Origin: Nocardia arizonensis
GTDB lineage: Bacteria; Actinomycetota; Actinomycetes; Mycobacteriales; Mycobacteriaceae
DNA length: 64,000 bases
Reading direction: 5' to 3'
Assembly (NCBI RefSeq): GCF_001310275.1
Contig: NZ_LGYZ01000048.1
Span: 1 to 64,000 of the forward strand
In this document: positions 32,521 through 41,446 of the stretch, piece after piece
Layout: every line of letters starts with the position of its first letter
Numbering within the stretch: position 1 is the first letter of the stretch
Translations under genes and position numbers: made by a program
The notes under the pieces: generated by a model
What the model saw: only the letters and a program-made list of their open reading frames with translations
Database searches by the model: none
What the model was told of the DNA's origin: nothing

Positions 32521-34467
32521 ATGTCCATTGCCGGGAAAGTCGATGCCACCGAGGAACAGGCCCGCCAGCTGGTCGAGGAATCTCGCGAGACCACCTGGTC
32601 CAAACCGTCCTTCGCCAAGGAGTTGTTCCTCGGCCGCTTCCGGGTGGACCTGATCCATCCGTTTCCGCGGCCAAGTACGGAAGACACCGCCAAGACCGAC
32701 GCTTATCTGATTCGGCTCCGGGCCTATTGCGAAACCCTCGACGGCAGCGTGATCGAGGCGCAGGACCGCATACCGGACGAATACGTGCGCGGCCTCGCCG
32801 AACTCGGTTGCTTCGGCCTGAAGATTCCCGAGGAATACGGCGGACAGGGCCTTTCCCAGGTCGGCTACAACAAGGCTCTGATGCTCGTCGGCTCGGTGCA
32901 CCCGAGTTTGGGCGCGCTGCTGTCCGCGCACCAGTCGATCGGCGTCCCGGAACCGCTGAAATTGGCGGGCACCCCGGAGCAGAAGCGCAGATTCCTACCG
33001 CGTTGCGCACAAGGCGCGATAAGCGCGTTCCTACTCACCGAGCCCGATGTCGGCTCCGACCCGGCCCGGATGGCCACCACCGCGACCCCCACCGCCGACG
33101 GCGAAGCCTACGAGCTCAACGGCGTCAAACTGTGGACCACCAACGGCGTGGTCGCGGAACTGCTGGTGGTGATGGCACGGGTGCCGAAGAGCGACGGGCG
33201 CCGCGGCGGGATCTCCGCCTTCGTCGTCGAAGCCGACAGCGAAGGCGTCACGGTAGAGCGGCGCAATTCGTTCATGGGCCTGCGCGGCCTCGAGAACGGC
33301 GTGACCCGCATGCACAACGTCCGCGTACCCCGGCAGAATCTGATCGGCCGCGAAGGCGACGGGTTGAAGATCGCGCTCACCACGCTCAATGCCGGTCGCC
33401 TCGCGATTCCGGCGCTGTGCAGCGCGGCGGCCAAGTGGTCGCTGAAGATCGCACGCGAATGGAGTTCCGTGCGCGTGCAGTGGGGACGACCGGTCGGCGA
33501 GCACGCCGCGGTGGCGGCCAAAGTGGCCTATATCGCGGCGACGACCTACGCCTTGGACGCGGTGCTCGACCTCTCGGCGACCATGTGCGACGAGAACCGC
33601 AACGACATCCGTATCGAGGCGGCACTCGCCAAACTGTGGGCTTCGGAGATGGGCTGCCGGATCTCCGACGAACTCGTGCAGATTCGTGGCGGTCGCGGAT
33701 ACGAGACGGCGGCGTCGCTGCGGGCGCGGGGAGAACGTGCAGTCGGCGCCGAGCAGTTGGTCCGCGATCTGCGGATCAACCGGATCTTCGAAGGCTCGAG
33801 TGAGATCATGCGACTGCTCATCGCCCGCGAGATGGCCGACGCGCATATGGCGGCCGCCGGAGCACTCGTCGACCGGCACGCGGAGTTCAAGGAGAAGGTC
33901 AAGGCGGCGGTGGGCGCAAGCGGCTTCTACGCGAAATGGTTCCCGCAGCTGGCCGTCGGATCCGGCGCAGTGCCGGCCGCGTTCAGTGAATTCGGGCCGC
34001 TGGCGCAACATATGCGTTTCGTCGAGCGGATGGCCCGCAAACAGGCCCGCGCACTGATGTACGGAATGGCGCGCTGGCAAGCGAAGCTCGAGTATCGACA
34101 AGTGTTCCTGGGTCGCCTCGTCGATATCGGCGCGGAACTTTTCGCGATGTCGGCGGCCTGCGTACGGGCGCAGGCCGAGCGCGCCGACGGCGCGCCGGAA
34201 GGGAAGGCCGCCCAGGAACTGGCCGATGTTTTCTGCCGTCAGGCGCGAATTCGGGTGCGCGGGCTGTTCGACTCGTTGTGGGACAACACCGACGACGAGG
34301 ACACGCGCGCGGCCCACGACGTGCTCGACGGTCGCTTCCGGTGGCTTGAGGAGGGCGTGATCGACCAGAGCGAGGGCACCGGTCCGTGGATCGCCGAGTG
34401 GCGGGTGGGCCCTTCCACCGAGGAGAACCTGCTGCGGCCGTGGTCGCAGGCGCGGGTCGGCAAGTGA
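32521..34467 (+). CDS. Acyl-CoA dehydrogenase, long form with C-terminal extension
   Basis: A 648-residue FAD enzyme that introduces the trans-2 double bond into acyl-CoA. Signatures are ISAFLLTEPDVGSDPARMATT (FAD/substrate loop), TNGVVAELLVVMARV, MGLRGLENGVTRMHNVRVP and the region IRGGRGYETAASLRARGE with the catalytic Glu in RIFEGSSEIMRLLIAREM (near 424). About 200 residues beyond the normal end form an extra helical domain, as in VLCAD/ACAD9-like bacterial homologues. CGAGGAGGG precedes the ATG. Monocistronic, converging on ligA. Confidence 0.93.
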   Translation: MSIAGKVDATEEQARQLVEESRETTWSKPSFAKELFLGRFRVDLIHPFPRPSTEDTAKTDAYLIRLRAYCETLDGSVIEAQDRIPDEYVRGLAELGCFGLKIPEEYGGQGLSQVGYNKALMLVGSVHPSLGALLSAHQSIGVPEPLKLAGTPEQKRRFLPRCAQGAISAFLLTEPDVGSDPARMATTATPTADGEAYELNGVKLWTTNGVVAELLVVMARVPKSDGRRGGISAFVVEADSEGVTVERRNSFMGLRGLENGVTRMHNVRVPRQNLIGREGDGLKIALTTLNAGRLAIPALCSAAAKWSLKIAREWSSVRVQWGRPVGEHAAVAAKVAYIAATTYALDAVLDLSATMCDENRNDIRIEAALAKLWASEMGCRISDELVQIRGGRGYETAASLRARGERAVGAEQLVRDLRINRIFEGSSEIMRLLIAREMADAHMAAAGALVDRHAEFKEKVKAAVGASGFYAKWFPQLAVGSGAVPAAFSEFGPLAQHMRFVERMARKQARALMYGMARWQAKLEYRQVFLGRLVDIGAELFAMSAACVRAQAERADGAPEGKAAQELADVFCRQARIRVRGLFDSLWDNTDDEDTRAAHDVLDGRFRWLEEGVIDQSEGTGPWIAEWRVGPSTEENLLRPWSQARVGK

Positions 34468-34558
34468 CCGAATGTGACGACTTCGCGCCTGCGGGCCCCT
34501 CCCTCCCATGACAATTGAAATCCGCCGACAACACCACCAATTGCGTCCGGCGCCTTGA

Positions 34559-36550
34559 TCAGACGATCTTGGCGGTGATCAGCAGGTTCCAGACTTCGCC
34601 TTGGTCGACGACCTCGACGCCGAGCTTCTCCGCCTTGGCCAGCTTGCTGTCACCGACCCCGGCGCCCGTGATGAGCATGTCGGTGTTCGCCGAGACCGAG
34701 GACGCCGCCGTGGCGCCCGCTTTCTCGCACAGGCGCTGGAATGTCGGGCGCGCCACCTTCTCCCCGGAGCGCGGGTCGCTGATCGCGCCGGTGATCACCA
34801 CGGTCTTGCCTTCCAGCGGCGCACCCGCGGCGATCACCGGGGGAAGGTCTTCCTCGCGCACGTCCAGTGACACACCCGCCGCACGCAACCGCTCCAGCTC
34901 CGGGCGCAGACGAGTGAGGTGCTCGACCAGGGAGGCGGCGACCTTGGGTCCGATATCCTCCACCGCCACGAGGCGTTGCTCACCCGCGTCGGCGACTTCT
35001 TCCAGCGAGCCGAAGCCCGCGCGTGCCAGGCGGGCGGCCGTGCCGTCGGAGGCCATCGGGATCGCCAGGCCGATCAGCGCACGCCGCAATCCGACCCCGC
35101 GACTGGCATCGATGGAGTCGATCATGCGCGCGGCCGAGACCTCGCCGATGCGGTCGAACTCGAGCAGACGCTCGTTGGTCAAGGTATAGAAATCCGACGG
35201 GCACTCCAGAATGCCCGCCTCGGCGAGACGCTCGATCCACACCGGGCCGATGGCATCGATGTCGGCCGCCGCCCGCGACGCCCAGTGGATGAGCCTGCGC
35301 ACCGTCTGCGCGGGACAGGAGACGTTGGTGCAGAACAATTCTCGGCTGTTGCCCTGCTCGGTCACCGGCTGGGCGCACGACGGACAGGCGGTAGGCGCCA
35401 CGATATCGAGTTCCTCGCCCGTGCGTGCGGCGGCGTCGAGCACGCCCGCCACGAACGGGATCACATCACCCGCGCGGCGCACCAACACGGTGTCACCGAC
35501 CTTGATGTCACGGGCGCGGATCACCTCCTGGTTGGCCAGCGTCGCCTTCGTCACCGTCGTGCCGCCCACGAACACCGGTTCCAGCCACGCCACCGGGACG
35601 ATCTTGCCGGTCTTGCCGACATCCCAGATCACCTCGCGCAGCAGCGTGGTCTTCTCCTCGGCGGCGAACTTGAACGCCAGCGCGCCCCGTGGCGAGTTCG
35701 ACCTGGTCCCGGCCGCCGCGTAGGCGTCACGGTCGGCCAACCGCAGCACCGCGCCGTCGAGGTCGTAGTCCAGCTCGTCACGGCCTCGCTCGATGGCGGT
35801 GATCGCCGCCCGCGCTTGCTCGGCATCTGCGCACAGCCGCATCTGCGCACCCGCGACGCCCACCGCCCGCAGCCCCTCCTCCAAGCCGACCGCGGCGCCA
35901 CCGTCGGAGGTGTCCAGGTCGAATCCGAAGAACCGCAACCGGCGTTCGGCGACCGTTGCCGGGTCCTTCGCCCGCAGCGTGCCCGCCGCGGCATTGCGCG
36001 GATTGATCAGCGGCTTGTCCGCATGGGCGGTGTTGTATGCGAGGAAGGTCGACCGCAGCATCACCGCCTCACCTCGCACCTCCACCCGCCCCGGCACATC
36101 GATCCGGTCGGGAACGCCGTCCACCAATGCCCGCACCAGCATGGTCACGTCGTCACCGGTGGTGCCGTCACCGCGGGTCACCGCACGCGCGAATCGTCCA
36201 TCCTCGAAGACCAGGGCCAGTGACAACCCGTCGAGCTTTGGCATCACCACCACCGACTGCCCCGGAAAACGTTCGAAGAACGCCGTCACCTGCTCGGGCT
36301 TGGTCGCCTTCTCCAATGACAGCATCGGACGCGAATGCCGAACCGGGGCGTGCAGCTCCGCGGGCGCACCGACCTGCTCCAACGGATTCGGATCCGGCGC
36401 CAGATCCGGGCGCGCGGCGATCAGCTCAGCCAATTCGTCCTCGATCGCGTCGTACTCGGCGTCGGCGACCAGTGGCGAGCCCCGGTAGTAGGCGTCGCGC
36501 AACGCCACGATGCGGTCCGCGAGCTCTCGGATACGTTCCCCAGTTTCCAC
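34559..36550 (-). CDS. ligA: NAD-dependent DNA ligase LigA
   Basis: About 663 residues with the full LigA order. Domain Ia is at the N-terminus, then the adenylation domain with active-site Lys105 in PKLDG and AVTRGDGTTGDDVT, the OB fold (NPRNAAAGTLRAKDP, VGKTGKIVPVAWLEPV), and the zinc finger (CPSC with FCTNVSCPAQ). Helix-hairpin-helix repeats and a C-terminal BRCT domain (LEGKTVVITGAISDPRSGEK) complete it. PKLDG instead of the usual PKIDG, and an N-terminus lacking the common HxYY block, hint that it could be a second ligase paralogue. Start options are GTG 36550, TTG 36556 and ATG 36586; the first is used. Confidence 0.9.
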   Translation of the reverse strand: METGERIRELADRIVALRDAYYRGSPLVADAEYDAIEDELAELIAARPDLAPDPNPLEQVGAPAELHAPVRHSRPMLSLEKATKPEQVTAFFERFPGQSVVVMPKLDGLSLALVFEDGRFARAVTRGDGTTGDDVTMLVRALVDGVPDRIDVPGRVEVRGEAVMLRSTFLAYNTAHADKPLINPRNAAAGTLRAKDPATVAERRLRFFGFDLDTSDGGAAVGLEEGLRAVGVAGAQMRLCADAEQARAAITAIERGRDELDYDLDGAVLRLADRDAYAAAGTRSNSPRGALAFKFAAEEKTTLLREVIWDVGKTGKIVPVAWLEPVFVGGTTVTKATLANQEVIRARDIKVGDTVLVRRAGDVIPFVAGVLDAAARTGEELDIVAPTACPSCAQPVTEQGNSRELFCTNVSCPAQTVRRLIHWASRAAADIDAIGPVWIERLAEAGILECPSDFYTLTNERLLEFDRIGEVSAARMIDSIDASRGVGLRRALIGLAIPMASDGTAARLARAGFGSLEEVADAGEQRLVAVEDIGPKVAASLVEHLTRLRPELERLRAAGVSLDVREEDLPPVIAAGAPLEGKTVVITGAISDPRSGEKVARPTFQRLCEKAGATAASSVSANTDMLITGAGVGDSKLAKAEKLGVEVVDQGEVWNLLITAKIV

Positions 36551-36818
36551 GGCCAAGACGCTACCCACCCCCACCGACACCCACATGCGTAGACGCGCGG
36601 GCCGTACGGTCGGCCCGCACTTCCGGCTCGCGGTAGTCCGATCGGATTCCACGCCGGTGACGTACCGTCGTCGCGGTCGGGTACGTCGGCGGCAAGGCGG
36701 TGGTCCCGACAGCACCTCACGGGCCACCGTCCTCGAACAACTCCGTGTGGCGCCGCGATCGGGCGGGGTGAATCCGGCGCGATATGTGTGTCGCGGGAAA
36801 CGGGGATAGGGTCGATCG

Positions 36819-37427
36819 GTGACGTTCACGGTGGGTTTCGACCTGGATATGACGCTGATCGATTCGCGGCCCGGTGTCGCGAGGGCGATAGACCTGGTCG
36901 GCGCCGAATTCGGATTACCCCTGGACGGGCAGAAGTTCGCGGCCCGGCTCGGACCGCCGTTGGTGAATCTGCTCACCGAGGTCGGCGTGCCCACCGACCT
37001 GATTCCGGCACTGGTGGCCCGCTATCGCGAACTGTATCCCTCGATCGTGCCGGAGATCGCGCCGATGGCGGGGGCCGAGGCAGCGCTGGAGGCCGTACAC
37101 GATCGCGGCGGGCAGGTGCTGGTGGTCACGGGAAAACACCAGCCGCACGCGCAATTGCACGTCGACGCGCTGGGCTGGAAGGTCGATCGACTCGTGGGGG
37201 ATGTGTGGTCGGCGGGTAAGGCGGACGCCCTGCGTGCGCACGGGGCGTCGGTCTTCGTCGGTGACCACGCTGGCGATATGGTCGGCGCCCGCGCGGCCGA
37301 GGTTGTCGCGGTCGGCGTGGTCACCGGACCGTGCGATGCCGAGCAACTGCGGGAGGCCGGCGCGGATGTGGTCCTCGCCGACCTCCTCGGATTCCCGCGC
37401 TGGCTGGCCGACGCGGGACCGCGCTGA
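36819..37427 (+). CDS. HAD-family hydrolase (phosphoglycolate phosphatase-like)
   Basis: A 202-residue HAD phosphatase. Motif I is FDLDMTLIDS (nucleophile Asp8 with Asp10), motif II VLVVTGKH, motif III Lys in SAGKADALRAHG, and motif IV VFVGDHAGDMVGAR. The small cap is between residues 15 and 80. It resembles phosphoglycolate phosphatase and 5'-nucleotidase-like members; the substrate is unknown. The GTG start follows GATAGGG. Its stop and that of the UvrA-like gene on the other strand are only a few bases apart. Confidence 0.88.
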   Translation: MTFTVGFDLDMTLIDSRPGVARAIDLVGAEFGLPLDGQKFAARLGPPLVNLLTEVGVPTDLIPALVARYRELYPSIVPEIAPMAGAEAALEAVHDRGGQVLVVTGKHQPHAQLHVDALGWKVDRLVGDVWSAGKADALRAHGASVFVGDHAGDMVGARAAEVVAVGVVTGPCDAEQLREAGADVVLADLLGFPRWLADAGPR

Positions 37428-37429
37428 AT

Positions 37430-39739
37430 TCAGCTCGCCTTGTAGCGGCGCAGATACTCCCCGGTCAGCGATGTCGGATGGTCGAGCAGCGCGGCGGGCG
37501 TTCCGGTGAACACGATTTCGCCGCCGTCGCGTCCGCCGTCGGGGCCGAGATCGATGACCCAGTCCGAATGAGCGACGACATCCAGGTTGTGTTCGATGAC
37601 GATCACCGTGTTGCCGCGATCGACGAGCGTGTCCAACAGGGCGAGCAGGGTGTCGACATCGGACATGTGCAGTCCGGTGGTCGGCTCGTCCAGCACGTAA
37701 ACCGTTCCGGTGTTCTGCAATTGGGTCGCGAGCTTGATGCGCTGGCGTTCGCCGCCGGACAGGGTGCTCATGGCCTGGCCGAGGCTCAGATAATCCAATC
37801 CGACCTCGTTCATGGTGCGCAGTTTCGTGTTCAGCGCCTTCTCGGTGAAGAATTCCAGCGCCTCTTCGGCCGACATGGCCAGCACCTCGGCAATGGATCT
37901 GCCGCGCAGTCGGTGTTCGAGGACAGCGTCGGAGAAACGGCGCCCGTCGCAGGCATCGCAGTGCGTGGTCACCGGGTCCATGTACGCGACCTCGGTGATG
38001 ATCACGCCGCGTCCTTCGCACTGGGCGCACGCTCCGTCGGAATTGAAGCTGAACAATCCCGGCGATTGCCCCGTCGCCTTGGCGAAGAGTTTGCGAATGG
38101 GGTCCATGAGCCCCAGATAGGTGGCGGGCGTGGACCGTGACGACGCCGCGATGGCCGACTGATCGACGAAGATCACCTCGGGATGTCTGCGCACGAACAC
38201 ATCCCGGATCAGACTGCTCTTTCCCGACCCGGCGACACCGGTGACCGAGGTGAGCACGCCCGTCGGAATGCCCACGCTCACGTCCCGGAGATTGTGCACG
38301 TCGGCGTGTTCGATACGCATCTCCCCCGTCGCCACGCGGAAGGAATCCTTCACCCGGAACGTCCGCCGCAGACCCGCGCCGGTCGGGGTATCGGCGGCGC
38401 GCAGATCGGCGAAGCTGCCCTGGAACACGATCTCGCCACCGTGCATCCCCGCGCGCGGACCGACGTCGATGACGTGGTCGGCGATGCCGATGACATCGGG
38501 ATCGTGTTCGACCACCAGGACCGTGTTGCCCTTGTCGCGCAATGCCCGCAACAGTGTGTTGAGCCTGCCCACATCTCGCGGGTGCAGACCGACGCTCGGT
38601 TCGTCGAAGATGTAGGTCAGTCCGACCAGTGTGCTGGACAGGTGTTTGATCATTTTCAGGCGCTGGCCTTCGCCGCCGGAGAGGGTCGAGGTCGCACGGT
38701 CCAGACTGAGATACCCGAGTCCGATATCGGCGACTCGCCGCAGGGCGACGCGTATGGCGTCGGTCAGATTGAGCGCGGCCGGGTCGGTGATCTCGTCGAG
38801 CACCGCGATCAGGTCGGTGATCTGGAGTGCGGACCAGTCCGCGATATTGCGTTCACCGATCTTCGTGGCCAGCGCCGCCGCATTGAGTCGCGCGCCCCGG
38901 CAGCTCGCGCAGATCCCTTCGGTAAGGAATTGCTGCATCTGCTCGCGGGTCTTCGCGCTGAGCGTCGAGGTGTCCCGTCGCAGGCGGGTGCGTGTGAATT
39001 TCGCGGCCAGACCCTCGTAGTCGGCCTTCCAGGTGCCCTTGGCGAAGGTCAGTTCGACCTTGCCGCCGGAGCCGTGGAGCAAATCGTGGAATTCCTCGTC
39101 GGTGTAATCGCGCAGTTTCTTGTCGGGGTCGAAGCGACCCGAGCGGCCGTAGAGTTGCCATTCGCCGCCGCCGGGGGCGTAGCCGGGCAGCAGGATAGCG
39201 CCTTCGTTGAGCGAGCGGTCGCGATCCACCAGCCGGTCGGGATCGGCGCGCACGGTGACGCCGAGACCGTCGCAGTCCGGGCACATACCCTGCGGGACAT
39301 TGAACGAATAGTTGTAGACGAATCCCGCCGAGGGCGTTCCGAAGCGCGCGAAGATCGCCCGCACCATCGAATAGATATCGGTCATGGTGCCTACCGTGGA
39401 ACGCGGTCCGCCGCCCACGGGCTGCTGATCGATGACGACCGGCGCGTTGAGTCCTTCGATGGCCTCCGCGTGCGGGCGTTCGTAACGCGGCAGGAAATTC
39501 AGGACGAAGGCCGGGAAGGTGGCGTAGAGCTGGCGCTGGGATTCCACGGCGATGGTGTCGAAGACGATGGAGGACTTCCCGGACCCGGACACCCCGGTGA
39601 ATACGGTGATCTTGTTCTTGGGGATCTCGAGCGAGACATTGCGCAAATTGTGTTCGCGAGCGCCGAGCACCCGGATCACCTGATCCTCGGTCACCGTGGT
39701 GGAGTCGGTGCGGCCGAGGACGGAATCGGAGGTAGACAT
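37430..39739 (-). CDS. UvrA-like tandem ABC ATPase (short paralogue)
   Basis: A 769-residue double-ATPase of the UvrA family, shorter than canonical UvrA (about 950). Both nucleotide domains are complete: Walker A GVSGSGKSS and GVAGSGKSS, signatures LSGGEGQRLKMIKHL and LSGGERQRIKLATQL, Walker B TYIFDEPSVGLHPRD and VYVLDEPTTGLHMSD. Zinc-knuckle cysteines remain (CPDCDGLG; CAQCEGRG with HCDACDG). Loss of the UvrB-binding/DNA insert points to the UvrA2/DrrC-like group, linked to drug tolerance rather than general repair. The start is ATG 39739 (alternative 39751). A CRP-like site lies 43 bases upstream. Confidence 0.88.
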   Translation of the reverse strand: MSTSDSVLGRTDSTTVTEDQVIRVLGAREHNLRNVSLEIPKNKITVFTGVSGSGKSSIVFDTIAVESQRQLYATFPAFVLNFLPRYERPHAEAIEGLNAPVVIDQQPVGGGPRSTVGTMTDIYSMVRAIFARFGTPSAGFVYNYSFNVPQGMCPDCDGLGVTVRADPDRLVDRDRSLNEGAILLPGYAPGGGEWQLYGRSGRFDPDKKLRDYTDEEFHDLLHGSGGKVELTFAKGTWKADYEGLAAKFTRTRLRRDTSTLSAKTREQMQQFLTEGICASCRGARLNAAALATKIGERNIADWSALQITDLIAVLDEITDPAALNLTDAIRVALRRVADIGLGYLSLDRATSTLSGGEGQRLKMIKHLSSTLVGLTYIFDEPSVGLHPRDVGRLNTLLRALRDKGNTVLVVEHDPDVIGIADHVIDVGPRAGMHGGEIVFQGSFADLRAADTPTGAGLRRTFRVKDSFRVATGEMRIEHADVHNLRDVSVGIPTGVLTSVTGVAGSGKSSLIRDVFVRRHPEVIFVDQSAIAASSRSTPATYLGLMDPIRKLFAKATGQSPGLFSFNSDGACAQCEGRGVIITEVAYMDPVTTHCDACDGRRFSDAVLEHRLRGRSIAEVLAMSAEEALEFFTEKALNTKLRTMNEVGLDYLSLGQAMSTLSGGERQRIKLATQLQNTGTVYVLDEPTTGLHMSDVDTLLALLDTLVDRGNTVIVIEHNLDVVAHSDWVIDLGPDGGRDGGEIVFTGTPAALLDHPTSLTGEYLRRYKAS

Positions 39740-39781
39740 ACCGGCCACCATGCCAGGTCCGACCGACAGAATGCCCGATAT

Positions 39782-39801
39782 AATGTGACGTAAATCACAT
39801 T
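39782..39801. promoter_or_regulatory. Perfect CRP/GlxR-type palindrome between divergent genes
   Basis: Arms AATGTGA and TCACATT are separated by six bases, and the core TGTGACGTAAATCACA fits the TGTGANNTANNTCACA form known for actinobacterial CRP/GlxR exactly. It is 43 bases upstream of the UvrA-like start and 91 upstream of the AAA ATPase start, so it may control both. It is the strongest such site seen in the window. Confidence 0.7.
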
Positions 39802-39891
39802 TAATGACCTCTGGCTGGCGGTGCGGCTCGTTGCAGCGAGGGTTCTCCGAGTAGGGCTGCCAATGAGTGCGGCGTGAGGGAGGAAGAGTCG

Positions 39892-41068
39892 ATGCTGCGG
39901 ACACTGGGTGTGGCCAACTACCGGTCGTTGCGTGATGTGGTGGTGCCGTTGAGCGAGTTGACGGTGATCACCGGTGCGAACGGGGCGGGGAAGTCCAGCC
40001 TGTACCGGTCGTTGCGGCTGCTGGCGCAGGTCGCGCGTAACGGTGCGGTGGGAGCCTTGGCTCGGGAGGGCGGATTGCCCTCCACTTTGTGGGCGGGACC
40101 GAGCGAGGGTGTTCGCAGTGTGCGGCAGGGCCGAGCAGGCCTGTCGCGCACGCCGGTGGCGTTGCGGCTGGGTTTCGGCGGTGACGAGTTCGGATACGCC
40201 ATCGATCTCGGTGTTCCAGGCGGCCTCATCGACGGTCCCGCCGAGATGCGGACGATGTTCGGTCTGGATCCGGAGATCAAGTCCGAGACCGTGTGGGCAG
40301 GCCCGGTCCCGCGTCCCAGCACGACTCTGGTCGAGCGGGCGGGCGGACGGGTCTTGATCCGAAACAGGGCGAAAGTGTCCGGCAGCGTCGCGATCGCGCC
40401 CTACGACAGCATGCTCTCCGAATTCAGCGACCCTGCCACCGCGCCGGAACTGTGGGCATTGCGCGACCGGATGCGCGGGTGGCGGTTCTACGATCATTTC
40501 CGCACCGACATCGACGCACCCGCCCGTTCCGCTCGGATCGGAACCCGCACGCCGGTGTTGGCCGCGGACGGCGCGGATCTGGCGGCCGCGATCCAGACCA
40601 TCCGTGAGATCGGCGATGCCGATCGATTCGACGACGCGATCGATGACGCGTTCCCCGGCAGCAGTGTCGATGTCGATGACAGCAGGGGCCTGTTCGAGTT
40701 GCGTTGGCAGCAAAGGGGTCTGCTGCGTCCGCTGGGTGCGGCGGAACTGTCCGACGGCACGTTGGCGGTATCTGTTGCTGGTCGCCGCGATGCTGACCCC
40801 GCGCCCGCCGGAGTTGCTGGTCTTCAACGAGCCGGAGACCAGTCTGCATCCGGACCTGTTCGCGCCGCTGGGGCATCTGATCGCCGCGGTGGCCGGTGAC
40901 ACCCAGCTCATCGTCGTGTCGCACGCCGATGAAGTCATCGACGCGCTGACCAGTGCGGCCGATCCGAACACCTCGAGTATTGTCGAACTGTTCAAACCCG
41001 ACGAGGAAACCCTCGTCCGCGATCAAGGCATTCTGGACCGGCCGCAGTGGCATTGGCCCGGGCGATGA
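39892..41068 (+). pseudogene. AAA family ATPase (OLD/RecF-like), 1-bp frameshift
   Basis: A predicted ATPase of about 390 residues in two frames. The first part has YRSLRDVVVPLSELTVITGANGAGKSSLYRSLR (Walker A) and continues to AAELSDGT near 40761. The second part resumes one frame over with LRYLLLVAAMLTPRPPELLVFNEPETSLHPDLF (Walker B) and VVSHADEVIDAL (H-loop) to the stop at 41068. Removing one G from the GG at 40764-40765 (TTGGCGG) restores a continuous, family-like sequence. Such ATPases are seen in anti-phage and toxin-like systems, but no partner nuclease is present. GGGAGG precedes the ATG at 39892. Confidence 0.8.
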
Positions 41069-41113
41069 ACCTCGCTCGGTATCTGCTCAGTGTGCCGCGC
41101 CCTGAAAGGTCAG

Positions 41114-41128
41114 GACCTGTGACAGGTC
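41114..41128. repeat. Short hairpin after the AAA ATPase
   Basis: GACCTGT and ACAGGTC flank a single central base. It is one of two hairpins in the 135-bp gap between the convergent ends of the ATPase pseudogene and the XRE gene. It may assist termination. Confidence 0.4.
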
Positions 41129-41166
41129 GCCGACGACGGGCTGGATGCTGTTGTGGTAGCTCGCGA

Positions 41167-41191
41167 TCGAGACCGGGTGTACCGGTCTCGA
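41167..41191. terminator. Bidirectional terminator hairpin
   Basis: A perfect 10-bp stem (TCGAGACCGG with CCGGTCTCGA) encloses the 5-base loop GTGTA. It lies 13 bases beyond the stop of the minus-strand XRE gene and about 100 bases beyond the plus-strand ATPase stop. The compact form and convergent setting fit a terminator. Confidence 0.7.
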
Positions 41192-41203
41192 CCAATCGTT
41201 CGC

Positions 41204-41446
41204 TCAGGCAGACTCGGTGGCGGAGCCGAGTCGCGGGAAAGGCTCGGTGGAGAAGATGACCTCTACCGTGACCTCGAAGTAGGCCGCCAGCCTCAACGCG
41301 AGATGCAGGCTCGGGCTGTACTCACCGCGCTCGAGGTAGCCGACCGTTTGATAGTGCACCCCTAGTGCTTCGGCCAGTTCCCGCCGCGATATACCGCGTT
41401 CCGCGCGCAGCATCGCGATGCGGTTGTAGATGGCCTCAGTAGGCAC
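41204..41446 (-). CDS. Small XRE-family regulator of the ABC operon
   Basis: An 80-residue Cro/C1-type protein that is little more than the helix-turn-helix: IYNRIAMLRAERGISRRELAEALGVHYQTVGYLERGEYSPSLHLALRLAAYF covers the five helices. Its start overlaps the end of the permease gene by 11 bases, so it is the third gene of the ABC transporter operon. Such tiny YlmC/HTH partners of ABC-2 exporters often autoregulate; the palindrome at 43243-43266 in front of the operon is the obvious target, by inference. Confidence 0.88.
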   Translation of the reverse strand: MPTEAIYNRIAMLRAERGISRRELAEALGVHYQTVGYLERGEYSPSLHLALRLAAYFEVTVEVIFSTEPFPRLGSATESA

